From positions 7,434,046-7,498,045 of the forward strand of contig OZ025868.1 in NCBI GenBank assembly GCA_964019415.1: DNA of 64,000 nucleotides, written 5' to 3'. Position 1 is the stretch's first letter. Each line of letters begins with the position of its first letter. The position numbers were made by a program, and so were the translations under genes. Below the pieces are notes generated by a model, which did no database searches, was not told where the DNA came from, and saw only the letters and a program-made list of their open reading frames with translations. Shown one piece after another: positions 1 through 12,171 of this stretch. The stretch is from Ianthella basta. Taxonomy: Eukaryota > Porifera > Demospongiae > Verongiida > Ianthellidae.

Positions 1-838
1 ATGCACAGGATGCCAGACATACCACATGCATAATATATTATAGTTCGCACTTAGTCTTGTGTAGCCTACAATACACCTTAACAATGATTTGTAAGGCAGT
101 CCATGAGATTCAAAGCACAGCATGTGTACATTGTCATAAGGAGCTCGAGTACGTGTATAATTAAAATGAAGCTGTATATATAATCTATACATTGAGAAAC
201 GAAGCTGGATCTATATATCTTGTGAATACAATTCAGGTGTACTGGTAACGCAGTTCTCCTGACTAAAAATACAATTAGTAATGCACAATGGGTATTCAAG
301 TCACAGTCTATGCAACTAAAGCTAATTAGTACATTGAGTTACAAATGGACTGTGGGGTGAAGGACACGTTGTACCATGTTTGACTTTCCTAGGACAGGAC
401 TAAGCCATATTATTTCAATTATATACAACCCTAATAGGTAAGAGGCTAAATTGATTCTACCATGCAGCACACTCGGCACAATGTCACCCATAAAGCATTA
501 AGGTGAGACTGCTGGGTGTCTTGCACTAATTAAAAAGCCAAATGAAGCATTTAAGTATGACATTAACACTATTATACTAAAACTACAATATATGACATAT
601 CAATCGTAATAACAAGATGACAAGCTTAAGCATGCAGTGGAATTCAAGTTAGCGGTTACAGACCTAACATAATCATTATTATGTTTGAATGCACAATAGC
701 ACACACATGCAAATATGGATACACATACATGTGTGTGATCATACCAAGTGTAATGTCATTCTAATTATTGCGAATGCACACTTGGAGAGACAGACTAGCT
801 AACTCTTAAGTTTGGAAATATATATACGCAATCCTTAC
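1..838. other. Non-coding duplicated flank
   Basis: No gene is supported here. The first ~55 bases match sequence around 6330-6370 and 47705-47760 and end in a remnant of the TAGTCTTG element. Most of the remainder is a diverged copy of 43440-43800 and 45100-45400. It is intron or flank sequence of the minus-strand FN3 family (F2), repeated with each duplication unit. Confidence 0.6.
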
Positions 839-928
839 CTTCCAAGAAACTTCAATACGCTGTTTGGTTCACTTCAGAAAGTCTACTAGTGAATACGTGT
901 CCTACTAGAACATATGGTATGGGAAGGT
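839..928 (-). pseudogene. F2 FN3 N-terminal-half exon, decayed
   Basis: On the minus strand this aligns with intact F2 exons at 14324-14406 and 21613-21695, which encode the first half of an FN3 domain ending in VSWK. The splice donor (GTAAGG) is kept. The acceptor AG is changed to GG, and an extra base near the end shifts the frame and creates a stop. The copy at 45409-45499 shares the acceptor change, so the damage predates their duplication. Any FN3 second half would lie left of the window. Confidence 0.55.
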
Positions 929-3042
929 CCACAAGGAAAAGGGAGAAGACAACTGGCAGGAGCATCACCATAATGGGCAGAAGGCTATTCTTACTGTTGT
1001 GCCAAGGCCAACTATATGTATACGCACACTGGGGCAACTTTACTCTCAAAACTCATTGTCTGCATGCATTTAGTTGGTGCAAGGTCTAGTTCTCTCTCGC
1101 TAGCTAGTCTTGTTCGACTTCAGCTAACAAAATGGCCGCGGAAGAGGTGATCTGGTATTGATCTTTGGGCCCATTCCTTGGCTTGCCTCGACACATCTCG
1201 AATACTTTTGGCCAATCAGATTGCCGCTTGATCATGTGCCTACAAAACTAAGCGTGAGCCTTGTACATGAAGATATAGGAGAGTAAATGTGTATCTGATT
1301 GTAACATACTGTGCAGTACAGAAGTATAGTTTGCTATAATTATCACTAGCTTGTGTTGAGTATTTCCTCTCAGCAAGTAACAACTCAGTAACAAGATTTA
1401 GATATGGATCATGCACCAGACTTTGCATGGTTTCAATATAGGGGCTACATGTTCTGGGGTTGTACCAGCTCAAAACTGATTCTAGTTCAATTTAACATCC
1501 AATGTAATCTGGAGCATATATTATAATACTATATATATAACTACTGTATATGCATACGTACTTGTATAATGAAGCCTTCTAATGTGTTAGATCAAATGTT
1601 CCAGTACCCTCTGATATTTCATAATACAAAATTGACTCACTAAATTCCTCATACTTCATAGTTGTACTGAGTACGTACTTATCCACTGTAACCTCAAGCA
1701 TAGCCTCCCTGAAATATATAATTCGTTTAGATTAGGGCCTAATATTGTTACTTACGTACACTGTATAGACTACATTCTGCACATTATTATGATTAGTACT
1801 GTACTCAGTTTCCCCAGTTGCATGCACCTTCTATCCCATAACCACCTGTGTCAGGGTGCAAGCTTTGACAACAGTAATAAGTTTAAAGCGTGGGCAGCAG
1901 AAGAAGGGGAGGGCTAAGGGCTGAAGCCCTCCCCCCAACATGTCATGTACCACTGCCACTGGGTTAAAGTGTGCTACTGGGGCCAAAGTAGAGTACTAGC
2001 TACTGATCTCCTAATTCAATACATACACTCTTGCACTTCATGGGAAGCAATGTTGCAAACAGCATCTCACTGCAGGGTCAGTCATGCACAGCAGGCAGTG
2101 GGCAGGATGCTTTCTCATTATGAATAACTATTGCAAGTAATTGTTGTTGACAAAATATGTATACTGTAATATAGAAAGTCATTTTTGTGACAAACAGGCT
2201 ATAAGTGGTATAAATAGATTCAAGATATTAAATACAAATAGTATCAATAGTCACCAATGGCATTAAAATTCACAGTACTAGTGCTGCAGGGATACCTCAA
2301 TAAATTGGAAATAATATCATAATACCCTACATGAGTCACATAAGCTTCACTATAGCTAATTATAGGGTAGTGTCTACTGCCGCACCAAGTAGAGAGTAGT
2401 ATTCAGACTACTTTCATGTGCAATGTGTCTCAGCATCTGTAATACCAAAAAAACAGTCTCTCAAAGCCTGATCCTTAATCCTTTCCCAAACTGATCCATA
2501 TAACAAGGTGTCCAGAATAGAAATTCATTGTTCAGTATTCCAATGATTGTATAATTATGTATGTGACTTCTCCAGCCTGTGAATATAATTTACTGATTTA
2601 TTTAAAATTTAAGTAAAGATGTATCAATCATTATGCCACTGTGATGATCACCTTGTATAGATGCGTAGCCAATAAGGCAGCTGCCTGTGAATCTTAGCAA
2701 TACATCTATGTAGGATGACTAGGAAGAAGGCATGCAGCCATTGACTGCCAACTATATTGGGCTGCAGTTGATGTAGGCCCTCAGCCTTATACTAAGACAT
2801 CCATACTGCATGGAGTAACAGACTGGTAGCTACAGGTGTACTTTCCAGTGTATGAGTATACTATTATGACTCTTTGCCCGTCCAGTGCAGCTTGTGTATG
2901 AGGCCATAGCAAGGAGTTTGAACTGACTTCTGGCTCAGTATAGTGTGGTTTAAGGTACAACATGTACACTGTAGATGACCTGGTCATGAACTTTCACAGC
3001 CCTACTCTAGCTCCACTGAATCAATTAGGCTGTGGATGTATA
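929..3042. other. Intergenic region between F2 fragment and R1
   Basis: No coding exon is supported. Positions 1020-1330, including a GC-richer patch around 1130-1240 that reads AAAATGGCCGCGGAAGAGG, reappear at 45610-45900 with only scattered changes. The short open frames at 1240-1473, 1945-2127 and 2787-2987 have no family match I recognise and no splice context. From about 2900 the sequence becomes the upstream region of R1. Confidence 0.5.
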
Positions 3043-3048
3043 TATAAA
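3043..3048 (+). promoter_or_regulatory. TATA box of R1
   Basis: TATAAA lies 46 bp before the R1 ATG. The same hexamer stands 42-46 bp before the ATG in every copy of the array. A start site ~25-30 bp downstream would leave a 5' UTR of only about 10-20 nt. Fixed position across diverged upstream sequences is the main support. Confidence 0.6.
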
Positions 3049-3088
3049 CACAATATTAAGAAGCTGTTACAGCTTGCACAACATAACA

Positions 3089-5017
3089 ATGTCTGTTGTG
3101 TTAGCCTACTACACTACAGTAGTGACTATCCTGCTGGTGCTCCCCAGAGGAAGTGTTACACAGAATGGGAATCCAAGCTCAGTACAGGCTCCAACTGTAG
3201 AGGTACTGGATAATAGGAGCACTTATTGCCTGGGAGAAACAGCTCACATCAGGTGCAACATCTCTGGGTCAGAGAAAGACTCTAATTTTGTCTATGACTG
3301 GATAATCAACACTACCATTTATAACCCAGACACCATTGCAAGTCATAAACCTGGCCATACTGTAAGCAGTTCTGATCGTTTTGTATTACAAGCACATCCA
3401 ACTACAGCTTACACTGCAAGCTACAGCTGCAGCCAGAGACTTGGGTCATGGACAATACAAAGTAGAGCTAAACTGATAACATTTACAAGTAAGTTAGTAT
3501 AATAAATCACGAACTCAGTTGAACTGGAAGACTCGTTGTTGAATTGATATACACATATTAATCACAGAAACAAATTATCCAGCTCTACTTGTTGCTTGTG
3601 CCAGTGCATCAATTAATTCAATTACTGTACTGATGAAGGAGACAAACAAATGCAGCTCAACAAAAGTGGAAGTGACAACTGGCGGCACCAACTGCTTAAC
3701 AACTGGGCTTAATCTCTACCTGTGTGCTGGTCTGCAGCCAAAGACAAATTACACCATATCAGCCGTTGCCACCACCAGGAGTGCCAATGGATCAGTACTG
3801 AAGACAACACTGGGCACAATTGTGTGCACTACTGGTGAGTGTGAGTGTCTACAGGAGGCCAAAATATAATTATATAATTATCTGTGCTAGCAAAACATCC
3901 CTATAAGTTAGCCATATAACGGAGATGAGATTCAACCTCAATGTATACATGCATAATTATACATAGTATGCAGTAGCTATACAAATCATAACCAATGCAT
4001 GCAGCATGGTATTTGCAGTCGTTGTACCTGACAATGACAAAACAATAACATTTACCTCTGGCTATAGGTATTGTTAGATGCATCTCCATGAAAAGCATGT
4101 GCACCTTCACACCTTAATTGTGAGCTTCACAAGGAGGATATGATGTGGATGATTAGGATATGATTTATATAATTGTGTAGTTGTTTTGTTGTATAGTTGT
4201 ATAGGTATAGGCTGCCGTGAAAGCTATTGGGAATACTAAGTTGATTAAGTGCAGCTTAATCCCTTCTTTGGATGACCGAGCATACCAAGAAACACTTGTC
4301 AATTCAATGCAATGTTTTGTATGCCTGACATAGCCAGTGACATACTGTAATATGATAAGTTAAAATGCACTTCAATTAGCATGGCTTTTTATATATATTT
4401 AATCATGCAGGTTTGGAGCAACCAACTTCAAGTGCATCACAACACACACTAATTGCTAGTAAGGAATCCAATTAATTACGCATTAATAATTATGTTGGTG
4501 CATTTTAACTTGCTATAACAATGTGCATGTCATCATGGTCAATTTGCCTGTTTCTGTTCTTTGGCTGCATACCTACAAAACACAGTAGGGGCGTGTTCAG
4601 GATCAGTTGTCATAGTATCTGTTCTTCTTGTTGCTACGGTGACCATTGTTCGATGCAAGAGAATGCAAGTCCGTCCAAATGTACCTGATAAAGGTATAAC
4701 ATAATATTAGTGCAATTCAGTGATCTGAGAAATTACACATTGCAAAGCATGCAACATGTACATGGTCATAGCCAATCCTTAAGTGGGTGGCATGCAATTC
4801 AGCAATAAGTATTAATAAATGTTGTCATTGTTACTTATAGATGCTGTACATGTTCCATTTTTATATAGAGTCAGCTGTTGATGCAGAAGATGACAGTCGG
4901 AGCAGAACTGAAGCAGCAGTCGAGCCACACCACCTCCAGCCCAACCCTTCCTACTGCTCCATTGAAATGATGAAGAAGACACAGCACATTGCTTACGAGA
5001 ATGTCATCATGCAATAA
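3089..5017 (+). CDS. R1: Ig-FN3 transmembrane receptor, type A TM, complete tail alpha
   Basis: Five exons: 3089-3488, 3568-3834, 4411-4458, 4586-4693, 4869-5017. All junctions are GT-AG and phase 1, giving 323 residues. Residues 1-~22 are a signal peptide. Residues ~28-132 form an Ig-like domain with the B-strand Cys (HIRCN), the C-strand Trp (YDWII) and an F-strand YSC. Residues ~135-222 form an FN3-like domain (GLQPKTNYTISAV is its F-strand region) with extra cysteines. A Ser/Thr-rich stalk (LEQPTSSASQHT) precedes a TM segment at ~244-260 ending in RCKR. The tail holds NPSYCSI (Tyr303; NPxY and YxxI) and IAYENV (Tyr317; fits the ITIM consensus and a pYxN Grb2-type site). The best guess is a cell-surface recognition receptor signalling through phosphotyrosine. 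Ligand and function are unknown. R1 is the least altered type A copy. Confidence 0.82.
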
Positions 5018-6179
<1,162 letters not shown>

Positions 6180-6367
6180 AGCTAGCAAGCAGTGCTCACT
6201 CATGTGTATACTCTTTGGACTATCCTTCAATTATAGAGCAGTCACATGATATTACTATAATGAATATACCTATATGGTACATCCTTATAGCCTGGACTGA
6301 AGCATACGCATGGTATTATGGGATGCGCAGGATGCCTGACACACCACATGCATAACTCGCACTTATA

Positions 6368-6471
6368 TAGTCTTGCGTAGCCAAGACCACTTCTCCTCTC
6401 CGTTCTTATATTCTGACGTGATCTTGTGCAATAGCAGAACTGGAGGAAAGGGTCCTGGCTACGTGAGACTA
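6368..6471. mobile_element. 104-bp MITE with TAGTCTTG/GAGACTA ends
   Basis: The ends are TAGTCTTGCGTAGCC and GGCTACGTGAGACTA, nearly perfect inverted repeats. An almost identical element sits at 47749-47852. Its terminal sequence continues like the longer element at 32588-33430, so it looks like a deletion derivative of that family. The related sequence at ~12995-13030 lacks the insert and looks like the empty site. Confidence 0.7.
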
Positions 6472-6864
6472 GTTTGCACTCCACTGTTGCCTGGTATGCA
6501 TGCTTGCCTAGTAGTGTGTACGTATACAGTGCACAATATGTGCCTAATGATTCTCCTATCCCGGGTCCGCAGATCTAACTAAGGTAATTATAAAAGAGAA
6601 CTGCAACTGTGCATGATTCACATGAAGACACACAAACACATGTAAACACACATGCAAAATGACGGACTTAATTGCAGTGCACACATGCATATGCATATTG
6701 CACACTCACACTCTATACTCACATACGCATACATACAAAGACATAATTTTACACACATATGAACAAACACATACATATATATGCACTCATGCACACACAC
6801 GTTTTAACAGAATGTTCATTAACATACACATTCAAAATGGCCGTTAATGTCACATCTTTCTCAC

Positions 6865-7072
6865 CTATTGCTAATCCTCTGCTGAGAGGTGATATTTTCC
6901 CAGTGCTGACCTCCACACTGGACACAAGCACCTCATACTCCTCACCAAGCAACACATCCTGTAGTGTGACTGTCCTGTTGTTCCTGACCCTCATTTCATG
7001 GAATTCAGATTCAGTCACATGCATATGTTTATGATACACAGTGAACTGGAGCTCACTGCCCTCTCCACTAAC
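6865..7072 (-). pseudogene. F2 FN3 C-terminal-half exon, acceptor altered
   Basis: The minus strand encodes the second half of an FN3 domain. Recognisable stretches are TVTLQDVLLGEEYEVLVSS and STGKISPLSRGLAIG, followed by a GTGAGA donor. At the 5' side the usual CCAG|GTTAGTGG acceptor reads TCAAGTTAGTGG. The AG has moved by one base, so splicing there would shift the frame. Internally the exon is open. No matching first-half exon lies nearby on the right, only another partial second half at 7611-7742. Confidence 0.6.
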
Positions 7073-7610
7073 TTGAAATAGAAATGTACAATACACCTAA
7101 TAACAATGGTTTGTAAGACTGTCCATGAGATTTAAAACACAGCATGTGTACATTGTCATAAGGAGTGTATAACTGAAATGAAACTGTATATAATCTATAC
7201 ATTGAACTAAGAAGCTGAATTTACATCTTGTGAATACGGTTCAGGTGTACTGGTAATGTAGTTCTTTAGACTGAAAGTAACACTGTTACATTTAGCAATA
7301 CACATACAGTGTATGCAGGTCATTGTCCATGTAACTGTAACTTAATTAGTACAATGAGTTGCAAATGGATTATTGGGTTAAGGACCCGTTGTACCATGTT
7401 TGACCTTCCCAGTATGGGAATAAGCCCTATTTCAATTAAAAGCAACCCAAAGCACATTAGAGGTAATTGATTCTGCAAGCACAGTCACCATAATGTGACC
7501 CATAATGCATGAAAGTGAGACTGCTAGGCTGTCTTCGCACTAATGAACAGCTGCGGCCAAATGAAGCATTTGAACACAACATTGACACTTTGTCAAGCTG
7601 CTGTCAATGT

Positions 7611-7742
7611 CACACTTGACAAGCACCTCATACTCCTCCCCAAGCAACACATCATGTAGTGTGACTGTCCTGTTGTCCCCGACACTCATTTTATGGAATT
7701 ATGATACACATTAAACTGGAGGTCACTGACCTCTCCACTGAC
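7611..7742 (-). pseudogene. Truncated F2 FN3 C-half exon
   Basis: Matches the 5' two thirds of the F2 second-half FN3 exon, including an acceptor CCAG|GTCAGTGGAGAGG and the TVTLQD region. The C-terminal part (STGK...GLAIG) is missing and the lower boundary runs into unrelated sequence. Together with the exon at 6865-7072 it shows an imperfect duplication of this exon. Confidence 0.6.
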
Positions 7743-7995
7743 CTGGAATACCATTACAAAAACATTACAAAAAGCTATTCTAAAATACTCCTAAACAATG
7801 GTTGGAAACACAGTCTTTGAGATTAATAGCACAGTTAGCATACACACATATTAATAATAAATGATTGAAACAAGGAACTGAACTCTCAGTGTGCAATTAT
7901 ATAATATTATTTGCTGTTGCTAGGTGGTTGCTATGTTTATTGAGTGACTATAAAAGTGCTACTTGCAGTGAGAGGTGACAATTTGTTATCAGACA

Positions 7996-8060
7996 GCGAT
8001 TATATCTTATTGGAGAGCGATTATATCTTATAGGAGAGCGATTATATCTTATTGGAGAGC
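7996..8060. repeat. Three tandem 21-bp units
   Basis: GCGATTATATCTTATTGGAGA occurs three times with one substitution, followed by two diverged half-units reading GAATATCTAATCG and AAATATCTAATCG. It is directly readable. Function unknown. Confidence 0.85.
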
Positions 8061-8299
8061 AAGAATATCTAATCGGGTTCACGAAAATATCTAATCGAGT
8101 TCACTGTGATTCAATCAATAGCAACAACACTTCACATGCAAGTGCATGCATTCAGATCAAAACACAAGAACAGTTCAATGAAGCATACAGTAACTCTACA
8201 CTACCCAACCATTAATATGGTTGGGTTTTGAAAATCTATGGTGCCACTGTAGTTTAAGTCATGGAAAAGGGCACAAAAATCTTAAGCTTCATCCTATTG

Positions 8300-8822
8300 G
8301 AAGCACTGAGCAAGCTGATTACTGCCGTTCTACCGTACTACAGCCGTCGATTCGACGAAATTTGTGCGTCGATGGGTGGCCGATTCTTCCGCACGAGAGG
8401 ACCCGGTCGGAAAGACATCTCAAGTACGTAGCTACGTAGCTAGCTAGCTACCGAACGAACATAGAGTCTCAGATCACGGTGAGTTTCGACGCAGCTGATA
8501 ACCGATCCATCGTGCTGTCCCACCGTCAGATTCCTCTGAGCCAGCTTGGCTCCCTCCGCCTCCAATGCCGTCGGGCGCGCATTCCGCCGACCTCGATTCA
8601 CCAGCCAAGTCTTGTTGGCGCCTTCGATCGCGTTGCAGGAGCGGGGCAAGAGGTTTCCGGAGGTGTAGCGTACCGACGTTTCTGCCTGACTCGCTAGCTA
8701 GCTGTAGTAATGAATAAAAATGCTTTGGATTCGTCTGCGCTCCCCTAATGCTTTCCTTATTTGGCAAGAAACCAATTAACATTCAGCCACGCTTCCCTTT
8801 GTTCGGCAAATAAATCACTTAA
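8300..8822. other. GC-richer unique stretch, no gene assigned
   Basis: A CpG-rich patch that is not repeated elsewhere in the window. Both strands carry frames up to ~100 codons (minus 8474-8782 and plus 8479-8697), but they overlap each other and I recognise no domain. It may be a fragment of a transposon or an exon of an unknown gene. The tetrad tagctagctagcta at 8430-8450 is simple sequence. Confidence 0.35.
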
Positions 8823-8930
8823 AACACCTCCTTTTCGGGATGTCGCTGATTTATAAGCACTCCCCCCTCGGGCGCTTCGCGCCCTCGGGCCTCATGCTTA
8901 TAAATCAGCGACATCCCTCAAGGAGGTGTT
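8823..8930. repeat. Foldback (hairpin) element
   Basis: The arms 8823-8859 and 8895-8930 are inverted copies of AACACCTCCTT...GGGATGTCGCTGATTTATAAGCA with two or three mismatches. The loop contains its own GGGCGC-TTC-GCGCCC hairpin. This is the form of a short foldback transposon or MITE. It lies 60 bp before the (TG)n tract upstream of R2. Confidence 0.8.
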
Positions 8931-8983
8931 ATAACTAATACGTATAGTACGTCATGTGTGCACACATGCACTATAAATTATTG

Positions 8984-9101
<118 letters not shown>

Positions 9102-9149
9102 ATGTGTGTACACATGTGAGTAGTACTGTTCATGACCCCATTTCGTACC

Positions 9150-9167
9150 TTTGAACGATGGTTCAAA
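9150..9167 (+). promoter_or_regulatory. Conserved palindrome, R2 promoter
   Basis: TTTGAACGATGGTTCAAA, one base away from the perfect 18-bp palindrome at 16334-16351 in R3. It sits between the (TG)n tract and the TATA box in R2, R3, R5 and R8. It could bind a dimeric transcription factor. That role is inferred from symmetry and position only. Confidence 0.4.
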
Positions 9168-9240
9168 TATATAACACAAAGTCATGTACTTTCAGTGTAC
9201 TGGCTGCCACTGAATCAATTACACATGCTGCCATAACAAG

Positions 9241-9246
9241 TATAAA
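9241..9246 (+). promoter_or_regulatory. TATA box of R2
   Basis: TATAAACACC, 44 bp before the ATG at 9285, identical in R3, R5 and R8. Confidence 0.6.
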
Positions 9247-9284
9247 CACCTAATGTAGCTGTAGTAGCTTCCACAGCACAAAAG

Positions 9285-10775
9285 ATGTCTTCTGTACTTG
9301 CCTACTATGCAGCAGTGACCCTCCTCCTTGTGTGCCCCAGAGCAAGTGTTTCGAATGAGAATCCCAACTTGATATTGGCTCCAACTGTAGAGCTACTGGA
9401 TAATAGGAGCACCTATTGCCTTGGAGAAACAGCTCATATCAGGTGCAACATTACTGGGTCAGGGAATGGCTCTGGTGTAGTCTATGACTGGATAATTGAC
9501 AATATCGGTTATAACCCAACAACCATTGCAAGCCTTAAATCTGGCCATACTGTGAGCAGCCCTGATCCATTTGTATTGCAAGTGCATCAGATTAAAGCTT
9601 ACAGTGCAAACTACAGCTGCAGCCAAAGAACAGGGACAGGGACAATCCAAAGCAAAGCTAAACTGATAACATTTACAGGTAAGTATAATAAATCACTGTT
9701 TGAACTGGAAGACCCATTGTTGAATTGGTACACATTATATTTCAGAGACAAATTATCCAGCTCTAACTGCCACTTGTGCCAGCGCAACAAGTAATTCAGT
9801 TACTGTACTGATGAAGGACATAAACAAATGTAGCCCAGCAAAGGTGTACGTGACAACTGGCAGCATCAACTGTTTAGCAACTGGACTTAATCTCTACCTG
9901 TGTACTGGTCTGCAGCCAAAGACAAATTACACTGTATCAGCCGTTGCCACCACCAGGAGTGCCAATGGATCAGTACTGAAGACAACACTGGACACAGCTG
10001 TGTGCACTACTGGTGAGTGTGAGTGCACAATACATGCAGCTATAGAGTGGCCATGTACTATAAGTATATACAATGATTTAACCATTCTGTATTGACTTGT
10101 TCTAAAGAAGTTACTTACAGTTATCCTCTCAATCTTTCACAATCTGATGCAGGCGCTTTGAAAGGGGCAGTGAATGGTAATTTTGAAGGTTACATGCACA
10201 TTCATTATTAAGCAGTCAATATTGTGAGCATCAAGTATACATATGATATCCTGTATATTCCCAATATCACTAAATAGGATGTAACGAAGCAGTAGCAGCT
10301 GCTTGGACGTTTGCCGTTATGGAAGTCATCACACTTGCATCTACAGTGTACATTTTAGTAGTGAGTATTGTCATAATCTACAGGCTCAAGAAGAAACTGC
10401 GCTCTCAAGAAGCAACAGGGACATCTTTCAGGGTACTGTATATAAAATCGGGCAGTAACACTTTCTTTCCTCTATTTTGTAAAGTAATTAGTGCAATTCA
10501 GTGATCTGAGGAGATACGTACAAGCTGAGAAGGGTGCAACATGTACATGGATATTCAATTGAGCAATAATTAATAGTTAATTTTGTTAATTATGGACACT
10601 ATATATGTTCCATGGCTTTTACACAGAGTCATCTGGTACCAGTGATGCACAAGATGACAGTCAGAACAGAACAGAAGCAGCAGTTGGGCCACACCTCCAG
10701 CCCAACCCTTCCTACTGCTCCATTGAAATGATGAAGAAGACACGACCCATAGCTTATGAGAATGTCATCATGTAA
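9285..10775 (+). CDS. R2: Ig-FN3 receptor, type B TM, tail alpha with a damaged splice donor
   Basis: Exons: 9285-9678, 9746-10012, 10153-10188, 10278-10418, 10627-10775, all phase 1 (328 residues if joined). The stalk exon could also end at 10176. The Ig domain keeps HIRCN, YDWII and NYSC. The FN3 exon is intact. The TM exon reads AAAWTFAVMEVITL...SIVIIYRLKKK, unrelated to the type A TM. It has Glu at or just inside the membrane. The last exon carries NPSYCSI and IAYENV. The TM exon donor is GG at 10419-10420 where R4, R6 and R7 have GT. Nearby GTs would break the frame. Without splicing, translation runs on to a stop near 10504, giving a receptor without tyrosine motifs. Either this allele makes a short-tailed form, or the base is an assembly error. 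Confidence 0.75.
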
Positions 10776-11932
10776 AAAGATGACTAATAGATAATATTGT
10801 CTGAATATGCTGTAAGAATAATTATGTTATGCCTACTCTGTAATCTTATCTGGAACGGATAATGTTGACAGTTATACAAGCTTAAGTTCCCCAAAATTTC
10901 AGGCATCTGCATCGATCAGTACAATATGGGTGTATTCATTTCACCAGCATGCAAGTATTCCAAACTTTACAACCCAATTAATATTGTCCAAATGAATGGC
11001 ATCTCCAAATCTGGGACAACACCAATACAATATATAGCAATACATGTCAGTCTCATGAGTGATATTTATATATGAGGTGAGTGATTAAGATATGTCTTGT
11101 TCTTTTTTTTACAATATTGGGTTTTATATATTGGCCGTTAAATGATTATTTGTTTATGCCATTTACATATGCGTACAAGATTTTCATGTACACATACGTA
11201 CATGCACAACAATTACATATGGTCAACGACTGCTCACTTCACCATACTGTGCATGAGTGTATGTACTGGTTAATACTACGACAGCAGTCTGACTGCTGGG
11301 GAAGGTGACCGGTGAAGCTGAATCAGAATTTGAGATTCATTAATGATCATGAGTCACAGCATCATGCTGGCAAACTCGCATTGACAATCACAGAGTTTAA
11401 GAAGATATGGTTTACATACTGTATCATGCATGCTGTAATGACAATTAAGACATAATTATTGCAGAATGCTATGATCATGCACTGTGCATGTCTCCATTTC
11501 ACACCCTGACAACAGTATATACTCATAGTATTATTCATAGGTTATAGGGTGCATGCAGGCTGATCATGTAATGTGTGTACTTGACCTTGCAATTGCTTAT
11601 GTGGTAGGTCAGTAATACTGCCAGTGAAGGGTCCCAAAGGTGCAGTTTCAAAACAACAGTCGCCAAGAACTGTATTTACAGTTACAGATACAGTTTGTGT
11701 ACTGCCCATGCACCACTAACAGTATTTCCCTTTAACCAATGAATCTCACTACTCTCAAACCACTGATTGCGTCAGCCAATTGCAATCCACCTTATAAACC
11801 AGGTGTGTTTGCTGATGCCATCAGCACTCAAATTATATAAGGGTTTGAGGGAATCTCCTCTTGTGGTTAGACACAACATGATTAAAAAATACTTTAAAAC
11901 GCTAGCTAGAGCATTACACATATAATCCTGAG
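10776..11932. other. R2 3' flank shared with R4 and R5
   Basis: No gene. The sequence is more than ~90% the same by eye as 24098-25294 behind R4, and in part as 30777-31200 behind R5. It ends at the F3 signal-peptide exon. The frame at 11081-11308 recurs at 24446-24661. It starts in an AT-rich tract and shows no domain or splice context, so I do not call it. Confidence 0.55.
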
Positions 11933-12052
11933 ATGTTACAAAGCCTGCTTGTACTGTTATTCATTGGCACTACAACAATCCAGTTGTGTAGCTGTGTCCA
12001 ACGTCCTGAGTTGGTACAAACATGGAACCCAAAAATTCAGGAACACACTTGA
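11933..12052 (+). pseudogene. F3 signal-peptide remnant (Ig domain lost)
   Basis: The ATG opens MLQSLLVLLFIGTTTI, a clear signal peptide, followed by QLCSCVQRPELV, matching the start of the F3 Ig exon at 25295-25687. After ~30 residues homology stops and the frame ends at 12052. The sequence then turns into a decayed reverse copy of an F2 FN3 exon (12078-12130). The Ig part was thus replaced by recombination. The ATG and signal peptide are intact here but frameshifted in the 25-kb copy. Confidence 0.55.
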
Positions 12053-12171
12053 TATCATGAACAATTGCATGCATGGCCACATCACATCCTTCTCACATAT
12101 TGTTACACCACTGTTGAGAGGTATGATCGAGACTTTTGAGTACTAGTACCAGCCCACATGTGCACATGCAC

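Noticed and set aside
9459..9650. Minus-strand frames antisense to the R Ig exon (also 22773, 28195, 40518, 53992)
   Set aside because: They recur only because the sense exon is conserved. No splice signals or domain on the minus strand.
11081..11308. 75-codon frame repeated behind R4
   Set aside because: Starts in a poly-T tract, is only as conserved as its flank, and has no signal, domain or splice support.
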